Positions 26,192 through 35,194 of a stretch of 64,000 bases of DNA are shown here, piece by piece. The stretch comes from Pseudoduganella rivuli (GTDB lineage: Bacteria; Pseudomonadota; Gammaproteobacteria; Burkholderiales; Burkholderiaceae_D). A program made the position numbers and the translations under genes. The stretch's first letter is position 1. Every line of letters starts with the position of its first letter. A model generated the notes under the pieces. The model searched no databases. It worked only from the letters and a program-made list of their open reading frames with translations, and was not told where the DNA came from. Location: positions 1-64,000 of the forward strand of contig NZ_WKJJ01000005.1 of NCBI RefSeq assembly GCF_009674485.1, given 5' to 3'.

Positions 26192-27106
26192 TCAGGCGGG
26201 CGAATATGCCAGCCGTACATAAATAGGCGCAAACGGCTCTGCCTGGGTAATTTCAATCAGCGTTTCTTTTGCCAGTTCCAGCATGGCGACAAAGTTCACC
26301 ACGACGACGGGAGGCCCTCCCGTGACGTCGAACAAATCGGCGAATTCCACGAAGCGGGCCGACTGCAGCTTGCGCAGGATGATCGTCATGTGCTCCCGCA
26401 CCGACAATTCCTCGCGGCTGATCTTGTGGTGCTGCACCAGCCGCGCCTTGCGCATCAACCCGGCCCAGGCTGCCTGCAAATCTTCCGGCGACACGTCCGG
26501 GAAGACCGGCTGCAAGCTTTGTTCGACATAAATCTGCGTGCGGACAAAATCGCGGCCCACTTGCGGCAGCGCGTTCAAGTCCCACGCGGCCAGCTTGATT
26601 TGCTCGTATTCCAGCAGGCACCGCACCAGTTCCGCGCGGGGATCGTCCAGTTCCGCTTCCAGTTCCGGGGCCCGTTGCGGCAACAGCATGCGCGACTTAA
26701 TTTCAATCAGCATGGCCGCCATCAGCAGGTATTCCGCCGCCAGTTCCAGGTTCGACAGGCGGATCTGGTCCACGTACTGCAAATATTGCAGCGTGACTTG
26801 CGCCATCGGGATGTCGAGGATGTTGAAGTTTTGCTTGCGGATCAGGTACAGCAGCAAGTCCAGCGGGCCTTCGAATGCTTCCAGGAAGATTTCCAGCGCA
26901 TCGGGCGGGATATATAAATCCGTGGGCAGCTTCAGCAGCGGTTCGCCGTACAGGCGCGCTAGACCAGCAACCGCGGCAGTCCCGGCGCTGTCCGCGCCCT
27001 CAACCGCTGCGGCCGCCGTATTGTCCGCATCCTGTCCCGGCGCGTCAGGCGCCGGAGCGTCTTCGGCGACGGCGGCGCTGAGGTCCGCCTGGCCGTGCTG
27101 CGACAT
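26192..27106 (-). CDS. scpA: Segregation and condensation protein A
   Basis: A 304-residue kleisin subunit of the SMC-ScpAB condensin. FEGPLDLLLYLIRKQNFNILDIPMAQVTLQYL is the ScpA N-terminal signature, followed by ELAAEYLLMAAMLIEIKSRMLLP and a C-terminal winged-helix region (REELSVREHMTIILRKLQ). An acidic Ala-rich extension of about 55 residues precedes the conserved part; internal starts are possible. scpB is not in the window. It lies between DUF3460 and panC. Confidence 0.94.
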   Translation of the reverse strand: MSQHGQADLSAAVAEDAPAPDAPGQDADNTAAAAVEGADSAGTAAVAGLARLYGEPLLKLPTDLYIPPDALEIFLEAFEGPLDLLLYLIRKQNFNILDIPMAQVTLQYLQYVDQIRLSNLELAAEYLLMAAMLIEIKSRMLLPQRAPELEAELDDPRAELVRCLLEYEQIKLAAWDLNALPQVGRDFVRTQIYVEQSLQPVFPDVSPEDLQAAWAGLMRKARLVQHHKISREELSVREHMTIILRKLQSARFVEFADLFDVTGGPPVVVVNFVAMLELAKETLIEITQAEPFAPIYVRLAYSPA

Positions 27107-27121
27107 GCCTGACTGTCCGGC

Positions 27122-27331
27122 TTACAGCTTGTTCTGGTAAACGTAAGCTTGTTGTTTAACAGTCGACGCCTTGATGCGGTCCTGTTCGGACAGCGGGGTC
27201 GGTTCCTTGTCCCACAGCAGGGCGCGGCCCTGGCGCTGGCGGTCTTCCATGCCTGGCGTCTGCGCACGCAGCGATTTGATGAACTGGGTGTGGTCCGACT
27301 CGTACATGCTGAACTGTTTGGAGAATTTCAT
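27122..27331 (-). CDS. DUF3460 family protein
   Basis: A 69-residue cytosolic protein starting MKFSKQFSMYESDHTQFIKSL, the recognisable DUF3460 pattern (short, betaproteobacterial). Its function is unknown. The start at 27331 is preferred to the upstream in-frame ATG at 27403, whose extension is unlike the family. It is the first gene of the DUF3460-scpA-panC run, 15 bases before scpA. Confidence 0.85.
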   Translation of the reverse strand: MKFSKQFSMYESDHTQFIKSLRAQTPGMEDRQRQGRALLWDKEPTPLSEQDRIKASTVKQQAYVYQNKL

Positions 27332-27426
27332 ATCGTGAGAGGCTAAGAAATGTACAACAGGTATTTTACCGCGCCGCAGCAACCAAGGGTATGGGGAGTG
27401 CAATCTAAAAGCTGCACTGTGCGCAT

Positions 27427-28449
27427 TTAAAACTTGTGGCGGATGCCGGTGGCCAGGGTCGTGCCGCTGGTGGACGTGCTGATCTTGTCGTAGACGCCCA
27501 TGGCATACAGGTCGGTGCGCACCGACAGGTTGTAGTCATAGCCGGCGCTGATGGTGTCGCGGTGATAGGGCGCCTTGACATTGGTGCGCTCGTTGGCGCG
27601 CGCCCAGCCCACCATCCACTTGCCCGCGCCCTGCGGCACTGCAACGCCCGCATGCAGCATGCGCGTGCGGCGGCCCGTCAGTTCGGTCTTGTTGCGGTCA
27701 TAGCTGGCAAATACCTTGGCCACCTTGAAATCGTAGGAGCCGCCTGCAAACACGGTGCGCTGGCTCGGCGCGGCGGCGGACTGGTTCAAGCCGTTTTTGA
27801 CTTCCTGCACCGCCGCCGCCAGCATCAGCGCTTCCGTGTTATAGCGCAGCACGGCGATGGAATTGTTCCCGGCCGACGTGCCGGTGCGTTCGCCCAGGTT
27901 GACCTGGCCCACCACGCTGAAACCGCCGCCAAAGGTGGGCGACGTGTAATGCAGCGCATTGTTCCAGCCGGAATCGCCCATGATGGCCACGCCATAGCCG
28001 GCAATCCACATTTGCGTCATCAGCGGCGAAAACCGGGTGGAAAACCCGAACGGGTTCAAATTGCCCGTCAACTGGAACAGCGGGGAGGGCAGGCGGCCGA
28101 TCTTGACCTGGCCCATATCGCCGTTCAGGCCCGCATAGGCGGCCCGCGTCAGCATGGCTTCGCCGGGTGTACGGCCCGCTTCGCCGGTGTCGGCGCGCAT
28201 GAAGCCTTCAATGGCAAACACGGCGGAGGTGCCGCCGCCCAAGTTTTCCGTGCCGCCGATGCCCCAGTACGACGTCGTCATGCCGCCGCTGTTGGCCACG
28301 GTGGTCGAAGGCGTGCCGCTCATTTGCGAACGGCCCACGTACATGTCGACCAGGCCATACACCTGCACATTGGTCGCTTGCGCCAGGGCGGCGGAACTGA
28401 GCGGCGACAGGATGGCGGCCAGCACAACGGTGCGAGAAATGCGCTGCAT
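27427..28449 (-). CDS. Gram-negative general porin
   Basis: A 340-residue outer membrane beta-barrel precursor. The signal peptide is MQRISRTVVLAAILSPLSSAALAQ, then VQVYGLVDMYVG (typical first strand of Burkholderiales porins), LGGGTSAVFAIEG, AYAGLNGDMGQVKIGRL, and a C-terminal strand ending TGIRHKF with the terminal Phe needed by the Bam complex. It forms trimeric diffusion pores; selectivity is not predictable. Alone on its strand, 95 bases from DUF3460. Confidence 0.92.
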   Translation of the reverse strand: MQRISRTVVLAAILSPLSSAALAQATNVQVYGLVDMYVGRSQMSGTPSTTVANSGGMTTSYWGIGGTENLGGGTSAVFAIEGFMRADTGEAGRTPGEAMLTRAAYAGLNGDMGQVKIGRLPSPLFQLTGNLNPFGFSTRFSPLMTQMWIAGYGVAIMGDSGWNNALHYTSPTFGGGFSVVGQVNLGERTGTSAGNNSIAVLRYNTEALMLAAAVQEVKNGLNQSAAAPSQRTVFAGGSYDFKVAKVFASYDRNKTELTGRRTRMLHAGVAVPQGAGKWMVGWARANERTNVKAPYHRDTISAGYDYNLSVRTDLYAMGVYDKISTSTSGTTLATGIRHKF

Positions 28450-28857
28450 GTGTTTCCCCTATGTGAAATCTTAAAATCTGGAAGTTGTATACACGGCAAG
28501 GTCGCGGTCCATTGTACGCCCGACATTCTTGAATGCAAGTTTGAGGATTCTCTGTGGCCGATCGCCGTTGTCGCCAATCCACATCCGGCGCTGAGCTATG
28601 GCAGGGGCTAGCACAGCTATACGCGCAGGCTGATCATTCAACGTGCGCCGTCCTTTATTCTTCGTTTCGGTCGCGGGTATCGGAAAGAACGCCGAAGCAT
28701 TGCTGGTGGTGCGGCATGCGGATGGCCCTTTCATTGATACACACTGACTTTCTCCAAGGACGGGAATCTTCAGCCTGTCTTTCTTGGGCGCTCCTTCGGG
28801 GGCGCCATTTTTTTGCCCGTCAGCAGGGATTGATTGAAATGCGTAGAATCATTGCGC
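28450..28857 (+). promoter_or_regulatory. Gene-free leader region before EamA transporter
   Basis: About 400 bases with no convincing gene. The left part carries the porin promoter (minus strand). On the plus strand, 28620-28815 contains small inverted repeats and ends in a strong intrinsic terminator at 28787-28814, only 43 bases before the transporter start. This layout would fit a transcription-attenuation leader or a small RNA gene. No known riboswitch class was recognised. Confidence 0.4.
28787..28814 (+). terminator. Intrinsic terminator with TTCG loop
   Basis: GGCGCTCC (28787-28794), loop TTCG, GGGGCGCC (28799-28806) with one G-T pair, then A and seven T. This is one of the strongest terminators in the window, yet no coding gene on this strand precedes it. 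Confidence 0.8.
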
Positions 28858-29760
28858 ATGAATCCTTCCCTGAATCCCACCACGATACTGTTCCTGACCC
28901 TGGCGCCATTGCTGTGGGCCGGTAATGCCATTGTCGGGCGCATGGTGCACGACCTGGTGCCGCCGATTACGCTGAATTTCCTGCGCTGGGCGATTGCCCT
29001 GGTTATCCTGCTGCCGTTGGCCGGGCCGGTATTTCGACGCGACAGTGGTTTATGGCAGCACTGGCGCCGTTTTGCCATGCTGGGTTTATTAGGTATTGGC
29101 ATGTATAACGCGTTGCAATACCTGGCCTTGCAAAGTTCCACGCCAATTAATGTCACGCTGGTGGCCGCCGGTATGCCGGTCTGGATGATGTTAACAGGCT
29201 GGATGTTTTTCGGTGCAACGATTTCGCGCCGCCAGGTATTGGGCGCGGTATTTTCCATCAGCGGTGTTTTACTGGTGCTGGCGCGCGGCGAATTAAATCA
29301 CTTGCTGGAATTGCGGCTGGTGGCCGGCGATATGTTCATGATATTGGCCACGATAGCGTGGTCGTTATATAGCTGGCTGTTGACGCGCTCTTCCGAGCCT
29401 GCATCGCTGCGAAAAAACTGGGCGAGTTTCTTATTGGCGCAAGTGGCATTTGGCGCCGCATGGTCCGGTTTGTTTGCCGGCGGGGAATGGCTGGTGGCGC
29501 CACAGCATATCAGCTGGGGCTGGCCATTAATCGCCGCCTTAATTTATGTGGCCATCGGCCCGGCCGTGATTGCATTCCGTTGCTGGGGCGCGGGGGTGGA
29601 ACGGGCCGGTCCCAGCGTGGCGGCATTTTTCAGTAATCTGACGCCATTGTTTGCCGCCCTGTTATCGTCGGCGTTTCTCGGCGATTTACCTCACCTTTAC
29701 CATGGCGCCGCCTTTTTGCTGATAGTCGGCGGTATCGTCGTGTCGTCGCGTCGCGGCTGA
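28858..29760 (+). CDS. EamA/DMT-family transporter
   Basis: A 300-residue inner membrane protein with ten predicted membrane helices in two EamA halves (TILFLTLAPLLWAGNAIVGRMV starts the first; DMFMILATIAWSLYSWLLTR the second). Members export amino acids, metabolites or drugs; the substrate is unknown here. The start ATG 28858 gives the normal N-terminus; a TTG at 28834 is in frame but less likely. A strong terminator precedes it, which suggests regulated read-through or its own promoter between the two. Confidence 0.9.
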   Translation: MNPSLNPTTILFLTLAPLLWAGNAIVGRMVHDLVPPITLNFLRWAIALVILLPLAGPVFRRDSGLWQHWRRFAMLGLLGIGMYNALQYLALQSSTPINVTLVAAGMPVWMMLTGWMFFGATISRRQVLGAVFSISGVLLVLARGELNHLLELRLVAGDMFMILATIAWSLYSWLLTRSSEPASLRKNWASFLLAQVAFGAAWSGLFAGGEWLVAPQHISWGWPLIAALIYVAIGPAVIAFRCWGAGVERAGPSVAAFFSNLTPLFAALLSSAFLGDLPHLYHGAAFLLIVGGIVVSSRRG

Positions 29761-29925
29761 TTTTCCCTGGATGGTCGTGGAAACGGCGGCGTTTCGGCCT
29801 TTTTATGCCAGAAATTGGCGTGATTAAGCCAGAATGTGGCATAAAAGCGGCGAAAACCATGGCGCAGGCGTGCGCTGCGTCGATGCGGGGTTTGTTATGC
29901 TGGGGTAGCCGTGAAGGAGAATGCC

Positions 29926-30036
29926 ATGCGCCGATTATGGATAGCGCTGGCCGCCGTGGCGGTATTGGCGGCGGGATGCCAGGATAAGCCGATCGACCCT
30001 TTAAAACCCAAAGTTGAAGTAATCCTGACGTTTTAA
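29926..30036 (+). CDS. Tiny lipoprotein, 36 residues
   Basis: ATG 29926 is preceded by GAAGGAGA at ideal spacing. It encodes MRRLWIALAAVAVLAAGCQ followed by 17 residues (DKPIDPLKPKVEVILTF). LAAGC is a perfect lipobox with Cys18 as the lipidated residue, so the mature lipoprotein has only 19 residues. Very short lipoproteins of this kind are usually left unannotated. No function known. Confidence 0.65.
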   Translation: MRRLWIALAAVAVLAAGCQDKPIDPLKPKVEVILTF

Positions 30037-30048
30037 AGGGCTGGGCGA

Positions 30049-30528
30049 TTATGAGCGGAGCAGCCGCCGCATGACAAACGGCGCCGGTTCCAGGGGATTG
30101 GCGTGCGTATATTCCAGCGCTTCCGCCAATTCGAATTCAAAGGCCATATAAAAGTCGATCAGCTTGGGCTGATCACTGCGCACGGCCAGCCGCAATTCAC
30201 TGACGCTGGTTTCCAGTCCGTGGTGGATCACCGCTTCAATCAAATGCTGCGAGATATTCATCCCACGGTAGGCGGGTAAGACACCCATGCGCAGGATTTC
30301 CCATACATCCGTTTCGCCGTCCAATGGCAGCCAGCGGATCGAGCCGGCGGGCATATCGTCGACCAATAAAATAAAACCGCCGCCGTCCCGCAAATGCTGC
30401 GAGACGCGAACGGCGGTTTCCCGGTGACCACTGGATGTGACGCTGACTTTACCGGCCCACGCTGCACGCGTGAGCTCGGCAATTAATCTGGCATCGTCAT
30501 CCGTGGCTTGCCGAACGACGATATTCAT
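30049..30528 (-). CDS. GNAT-family N-acetyltransferase
   Basis: A 159-residue acetyl-CoA-dependent transferase. EILRMGVLPAYRGMNISQHLIEAVI contains the acetyl-CoA loop (R-G-M-N-I-S in place of the usual R/QxxGxG/A), followed by ELRLAVRSDQPKLIDFYMAFEFE. The substrate is unknown. Its start overlaps the metG stop (TAATG), implying coupled translation with methionyl-tRNA synthetase. Confidence 0.85.
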   Translation of the reverse strand: MNIVVRQATDDDARLIAELTRAAWAGKVSVTSSGHRETAVRVSQHLRDGGGFILLVDDMPAGSIRWLPLDGETDVWEILRMGVLPAYRGMNISQHLIEAVIHHGLETSVSELRLAVRSDQPKLIDFYMAFEFELAEALEYTHANPLEPAPFVMRRLLRS

Positions 30529-32699
30529 TAACGGATACGCATACCTGGTTCAGCACCCGGCCATGGATTCAGGATATAAATACCCGGGTTCTTGCCTTCA
30601 TCGGCGGCCGATGCGGCCATCACCATGCCTTCGGAAATACCGAATTTCATTTTACGTGGCGCCAGGTTGGCTACCAGCACCGTTAATTTTCCAATCAAAT
30701 CTTCCGGCTGGTACATGGATTTAATGCCGGAGAAAACATTGCGGTGACGGTTTTCGCCGGCATCCAATGTCAGGCGCAACAATTTATCGGAGCCTTCCAC
30801 GTGTTCGCAATTGACGATTTTTGCGATGCGCAAATCGACTTTCATGAAATCGTCAATCTTGATTTCCGCGTCCAATGGCTCGATACCGTCATTCGGCGCC
30901 AATGGGGCCAATGGCGCAGGTTTTTCCGCTTTGGCCGGCTTTTCAGCTTTGACGGCAGGCGCGGTGCCGGCGGCGGCAATCTGGTTTTGCGCGTCGAACA
31001 AATCTTCAATCATCTTGGCATCCACACGCGTCATCAAATGCGTATAGGCGCCGATCGTGCGGCCCAGCATCGATTGATACACGGCGCCGGTCGACAGTTC
31101 CGTATCGGCCCACGTGTAGCGCTCGTCGTTGAGGAATTTCGCCACGTTGGCGGCGACACCCGGCAGTACCGGCGACAGCAGCACCGTCAATTGGCGGAAC
31201 AGGATCAGCGCGGTGGTGCACACTTCGTGCAGTTCCGCCGTCTTGCTGTCGTCCTTGGCCAGCACCCATGGTTTGTTTTCATCGACGTACTGGTTGATGA
31301 TGTCGGCCACTTCCATGATTTCACGCAGGGCCTTGCCGAATTCGCGCTGGTCGAAGTTGGCGCCGATATTGGCCTGGCGCTCCGCGCCGTTTTCCGTGGT
31401 CAGCGCGCGCTTGATCCACGCCATGGCGCTGTCGGACAGACTGGCCGCCAGTTTGCCGTCGAATTTCTTTGCAATGAAACCGGCGCAGCGGCTGGCAATG
31501 TTGACGTATTTGCCAATCAAGTCCGAGTTCACGCGGGCCACGAAGTCTTCGCCCGTGAAGTCCAGGTCTTCGACGCGGGAATTCAGCTTGAAGGCGATGT
31601 AGTAGCGCAGCCATTCCGGGTTCATGCCCAGGTTCAGGTAGCGCAGCGGCGAAATGCCGGTGCCGCGCGATTTCGACATCTTTTCATTGTTCACGGTCAG
31701 GTGGCCGTGCACGGCGACTTTCATGCGCTCGATGGTCGGGTGGCCGGCGAATTGCAGCATGGCCGGCCAGAACAGCAGGTGGAACGACACGATGTCCTTG
31801 CCGATGAAGTGGATCTGTTCCGTGCCCGGATCGGCCAGCAGCGCATCGTAATCGATGCCTTGTTTGCCGCAGTAATTCTTCAGGCTGGCCAGGTAGCCGA
31901 CCGGCGCGTCCAGCCACACGTAGAAATACTTGCCCGGCGCATCGGGAATCGGGATGCCGAAGTAGGGCGCGTCGCGGGAAATATCCCAGTCCGCCAGCTT
32001 TTCACCGGCTTCGCCCAGCCATTCCGACACCTTGTTGACCATTTCAGGCTGCAAACGGCCCGGCGTGTTCAGCCAGTCGCGCAGGAAGGTGTAGCAGCGC
32101 GGATCGGACAGCTTGAAGAAATACTGTTCGGACGGTTTCAGCACCGGCGTGGCGTTGGTGAATACGGAGAACGGGTTCACCAGTTCGGTCGGCTGGTAGG
32201 CGGCGCCGCACACTTCGCAATTGTCGCCATACTGGTCCTTGGCGCCGCATTTCGGGCATTCACCCTTGATGTTGCGGTCGGCCAGGAACATGCCTTTGAC
32301 AGGATCGTAGAAGCGGTCGACGGTTTTCGTCTGGATCAGGCCGGCATCGCGCAGCTTGCGGTAGATGCCTTGCGACAACTCCACGTTTTCCGGCGAATCC
32401 GTCGAATACCAGTTATCGAAGGCGATATGGAAGCCGTCCAGGTATTGCGCGCGGCCGGCGGCGATTTTCGCCACGAATTCCTGCGGCGTGATGCCTTCTT
32501 TCTCGGCGGCAATCATGATTGGCGTGCCGTGCGTATCGTCCGCGCCGACAAAATGCACTTCGCGCAAGCCATTGCCTTCGCGCTGCATTCGCTGGAAACG
32601 GACCCAGATGTCGGCCTGGATGTATTCCATCATGTGGCCGATGTGGAAGGCAGCGTTTGCGTAAGGCAGGGCAGTAGTGACGAACAGCTTGCGGGTCAT
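30528..32699 (-). CDS. metG: Methionyl-tRNA synthetase
   Basis: A 723-residue class I synthetase. [20 protein letters not shown] holds [23 protein letters not shown] is the zinc knuckle, and KMSKSRGTG the KMSKS loop. An anticodon domain and a linker rich in Ala/Lys/Pro follow, then the C-terminal EMAP-II-like tRNA-binding/dimerisation domain ([26 protein letters not shown]). The start at 32699 gives [16 protein letters not shown], the family N-terminus; an ATG at 32732 is less likely. Confidence 0.97.
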   Translation of the reverse strand: MTRKLFVTTALPYANAAFHIGHMMEYIQADIWVRFQRMQREGNGLREVHFVGADDTHGTPIMIAAEKEGITPQEFVAKIAAGRAQYLDGFHIAFDNWYSTDSPENVELSQGIYRKLRDAGLIQTKTVDRFYDPVKGMFLADRNIKGECPKCGAKDQYGDNCEVCGAAYQPTELVNPFSVFTNATPVLKPSEQYFFKLSDPRCYTFLRDWLNTPGRLQPEMVNKVSEWLGEAGEKLADWDISRDAPYFGIPIPDAPGKYFYVWLDAPVGYLASLKNYCGKQGIDYDALLADPGTEQIHFIGKDIVSFHLLFWPAMLQFAGHPTIERMKVAVHGHLTVNNEKMSKSRGTGISPLRYLNLGMNPEWLRYYIAFKLNSRVEDLDFTGEDFVARVNSDLIGKYVNIASRCAGFIAKKFDGKLAASLSDSAMAWIKRALTTENGAERQANIGANFDQREFGKALREIMEVADIINQYVDENKPWVLAKDDSKTAELHEVCTTALILFRQLTVLLSPVLPGVAANVAKFLNDERYTWADTELSTGAVYQSMLGRTIGAYTHLMTRVDAKMIEDLFDAQNQIAAAGTAPAVKAEKPAKAEKPAPLAPLAPNDGIEPLDAEIKIDDFMKVDLRIAKIVNCEHVEGSDKLLRLTLDAGENRHRNVFSGIKSMYQPEDLIGKLTVLVANLAPRKMKFGISEGMVMAASAADEGKNPGIYILNPWPGAEPGMRIR

Positions 32700-32833
32700 A
32701 GTAATGCGCTTTGTTGGTGGAAAAACGGCCATTTTACCAGTGCTGGGCGTCGGTGCGCACCATGGCGGCTATTCGTGGGGACATACAGGCGCTATTTTGC
32801 GCTAGACTTCCGCATCGACTTACGGAGAACTTA

Positions 32834-33922
32834 ATGAGCATTACCACTGAAGACGTCAAAGCAGCCCTGTCCCGAGTCGTGGACCCGAATACCGGCAAGG
32901 ATTTCTGCGCCTCGAAGACCGTGCGCAACCTGAAAGTCGACGGCGGAGACGTTTCGTTCGATATCGAGCTGGGCTATCCGGCAAAGAGCCAGTTCGATAC
33001 GATCCGCGCACTGGTCACCGGCGCCGTGCAGGCGCTGCCGGGCGCGGGGCGGGTGTCCGCTAATGTATACAGCAAGATCATTTCGCACACGGTGCAGCGC
33101 GGCCTGAAGCTGATGCCGAACGTGAAAAACATCATTGCCGTGGCGTCCGGCAAGGGCGGCGTGGGCAAATCCACCACGGCCGTGAACCTGGCGCTGGCGC
33201 TGGCGGCCGAGGGCGTCTCTGTCGGCATTCTCGACGCCGACATCTACGGCCCGTCGCAGCCGATGATGCTGGGCGTGTCCGGCCGTCCGGAAACCAAAGA
33301 TGGCAAGACCATGGAACCGTTGGAAAACCACGGCGTGCAAGTGTCGTCGATCGGTTTCCTGATCGATCCGGACGAGCCGATGGTGTGGCGCGGCCCGATG
33401 GTGACGCAGGCGCTGCAGCAATTGCTGGAACAAACCAACTGGCGCGACCTGGATTACCTGGTGGTCGACATGCCGCCGGGCACCGGCGATATCCAGCTGA
33501 CCTTGTCGCAGAAAGTGCCGGTCACGGGCGCCGTGATCGTCACCACGCCACAGGACATCGCGCTGCTGGACGCCCGCAAAGGCTTGAAAATGTTTGAAAA
33601 AGTCGGGATTCCCATCCTCGGCGTGGTGGAAAACATGAGCCTGCATATTTGCAGCAATTGCGGCCACCAGGAACATATCTTCGGCCAGGGCGGCGGCGCG
33701 AAAATGTGTGGCGACTTCGGCGTCGATTACCTGGGCGCGCTGCCGCTGCAACTGGCGATCCGCGAGCAGACCGATTCCGGCAAGCCGACCGTGGTGGCCG
33801 ATCCGGATGGCGCGACGGCCGGCATCTATAAAGAGATCGCCCGCAAGGTCGCGATCAAGGTGGCGGAAAAAGCGAAAGACATGACCAGCAAGTTCCCGTC
33901 CATTGTGATCAAAAACGATTGA
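32834..33922 (+). CDS. apbC: Iron-sulfur cluster carrier ApbC/Mrp
   Basis: A 362-residue P-loop protein. The N-terminal MIP18-like domain (TTEDVKAALSRVVDPNTGKDF) is followed by the Walker A of the deviant type, ASGKGGVGKSTTAVNLALALA, then DADIYGPSQP, VDMPPGTGDIQLTL, and CSNCG (CxxC that bridges an Fe-S cluster in the dimer). It loads clusters onto client apoproteins. The start ATG 32834 follows CGGAG; upstream in-frame ATG 32711 overlaps the metG start region. Divergent from metG. Confidence 0.95.
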   Translation: MSITTEDVKAALSRVVDPNTGKDFCASKTVRNLKVDGGDVSFDIELGYPAKSQFDTIRALVTGAVQALPGAGRVSANVYSKIISHTVQRGLKLMPNVKNIIAVASGKGGVGKSTTAVNLALALAAEGVSVGILDADIYGPSQPMMLGVSGRPETKDGKTMEPLENHGVQVSSIGFLIDPDEPMVWRGPMVTQALQQLLEQTNWRDLDYLVVDMPPGTGDIQLTLSQKVPVTGAVIVTTPQDIALLDARKGLKMFEKVGIPILGVVENMSLHICSNCGHQEHIFGQGGGAKMCGDFGVDYLGALPLQLAIREQTDSGKPTVVADPDGATAGIYKEIARKVAIKVAEKAKDMTSKFPSIVIKND

Positions 33923-33966
33923 TCAGGTGCATAATGCTGTTTTGTTAATCCTTAGGAGAAAACAGC

Positions 33967-34365
33967 ATGAAACGCACTTTGATGACCGCAGCGCTGGCTT
34001 CCCTGATGACGCTGGCCGCTGCCGGCGCGTCCGCCCAATCCGTGTCGTTCGCCGAACCGGCGGACGGCGCCACCGTCACCAGCCCGTTCAAGGTCAAGTT
34101 CAACGTGACCGGCATGGACGTGAAGCCTGCCGGCGACATGGCCGCCAACACGGGCCACCATCACCTGATCATCAATGGCGACAGCCTGAAAGCGGGCGAA
34201 TCGATTCCCTTCGATGAAAAGCACATGCACTTCGGCAAGGGCCAGACCGAAGCTGAGTTGAAGCTGCCACCGGGCCAGTACAAGCTGACCATGCAGTTCG
34301 CCAACGGCGCGCACCAGTCGTACGGCGCACCGCTCAGCAAGACCATCAACGTCACGGTTAAATAA
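33967..34365 (+). CDS. Periplasmic DUF4399 protein
   Basis: A 132-residue exported protein with signal peptide MKRTLMTAALASLMTLAAAGASAQ. The mature domain matches DUF4399: VSFAEPADGATVTSPFKVKFNVTGM, NTGHHHLIING, KHMHFGKGQTEAELKLPPGQYKLTMQFANG. The histidine-rich strands suggest metal binding but the function is unproven. AGGAGAAAACAGC supplies the ribosome site. It is 44 bases after apbC and probably has its own promoter. Confidence 0.88.
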   Translation: MKRTLMTAALASLMTLAAAGASAQSVSFAEPADGATVTSPFKVKFNVTGMDVKPAGDMAANTGHHHLIINGDSLKAGESIPFDEKHMHFGKGQTEAELKLPPGQYKLTMQFANGAHQSYGAPLSKTINVTVK

Positions 34366-34473
34366 ACTTCGCGACGGCGCTGTTGTTTTAGCGTCAGCCG
34401 GGAGGCGGCATGCATTGCCGGTCTCGGTGCTCGGTGGCAAGCTGAGGGTTGTTCAATTTACCAGCGAGGCCGT

Positions 34474-35097
34474 ATGACCCAGCGCCGTTGTGGAAGGTGG
34501 ACCGTCTTGCTGCTGGCCGCTGCCGCCTTGGCGGCCCTGAGCGGCTGCGAAACCATGTCGCCCGATGAGTGCAAGGTGGCGAACTGGCGCGATATCGGCT
34601 TGCGCGACGGCTTGAAGGGCGAGCCCGTGTCGCTGCTGAGCGAGCGGTCCGGCGATTGCGCCAAGGCCGGTGCGCGGGTCGATACCGTGCAATACATGGC
34701 CGGCAGGGAGCAGGGCTTGCAGAATTTCTGTCGGCTCGACAATGCCGTGCCACTGGGCTTGAGCGGCGCCAGCTATGCAGGGGTCTGTCCGCCGATGGTG
34801 GACATCGAATTCCGCCGGCGGCACCAGGCGGCCCGCGCCGTCTACGATTTGCGCGGCCGGGTCAGCGAACTGGGCGGGCGCAGCGAGCGCCTGCAGCGCC
34901 GCCTGCGCGATGCCGACCACGACGAAGACAAGCAATTGAAAGCCGCGGACAAGGACGACGACCGCAAGCGTATCCGCAAGGAATTCGAAGACCGCCGCCG
35001 CCAGTTGCGGCAGGAATTGCATGAGCTGGACCGCAACACGGGCCGCGCGCGCGACGACTTGCGCTCGGCCGAATACACGCTGGACCACCTGTATTGA
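34474..35097 (+). CDS. DUF2799 lipoprotein
   Basis: A 207-residue lipoprotein: lipobox LSGC near residue 29. SPDECKVANWRDIGLRDGLKGEPVSLL and MAGREQGLQNFCRLDNAVPLGLSG fit the DUF2799 pattern (paired cysteines, Y/W-R-x-G-x-x-D-G motif). The second half is a long charged helix rich in Arg/Asp (coiled coil). A surface or periplasmic structural role is likely; function unknown. Confidence 0.82.
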   Translation: MTQRRCGRWTVLLLAAAALAALSGCETMSPDECKVANWRDIGLRDGLKGEPVSLLSERSGDCAKAGARVDTVQYMAGREQGLQNFCRLDNAVPLGLSGASYAGVCPPMVDIEFRRRHQAARAVYDLRGRVSELGGRSERLQRRLRDADHDEDKQLKAADKDDDRKRIRKEFEDRRRQLRQELHELDRNTGRARDDLRSAEYTLDHLY

Positions 35098-35194
35098 TGC
35101 CGCCGGGCGCATGGCTACATGCGCCCGCGCACTCCCACGCGCGCGGTGACATCGCCTAAAATAGCACCTTTATCCTTTCGCACTGACCCCATTC

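Noticed and set aside
30744..32834. 696-codon open frame opposite metG
   Set aside because: Antisense shadow of a conserved synthetase gene; no ribosome site or domain.
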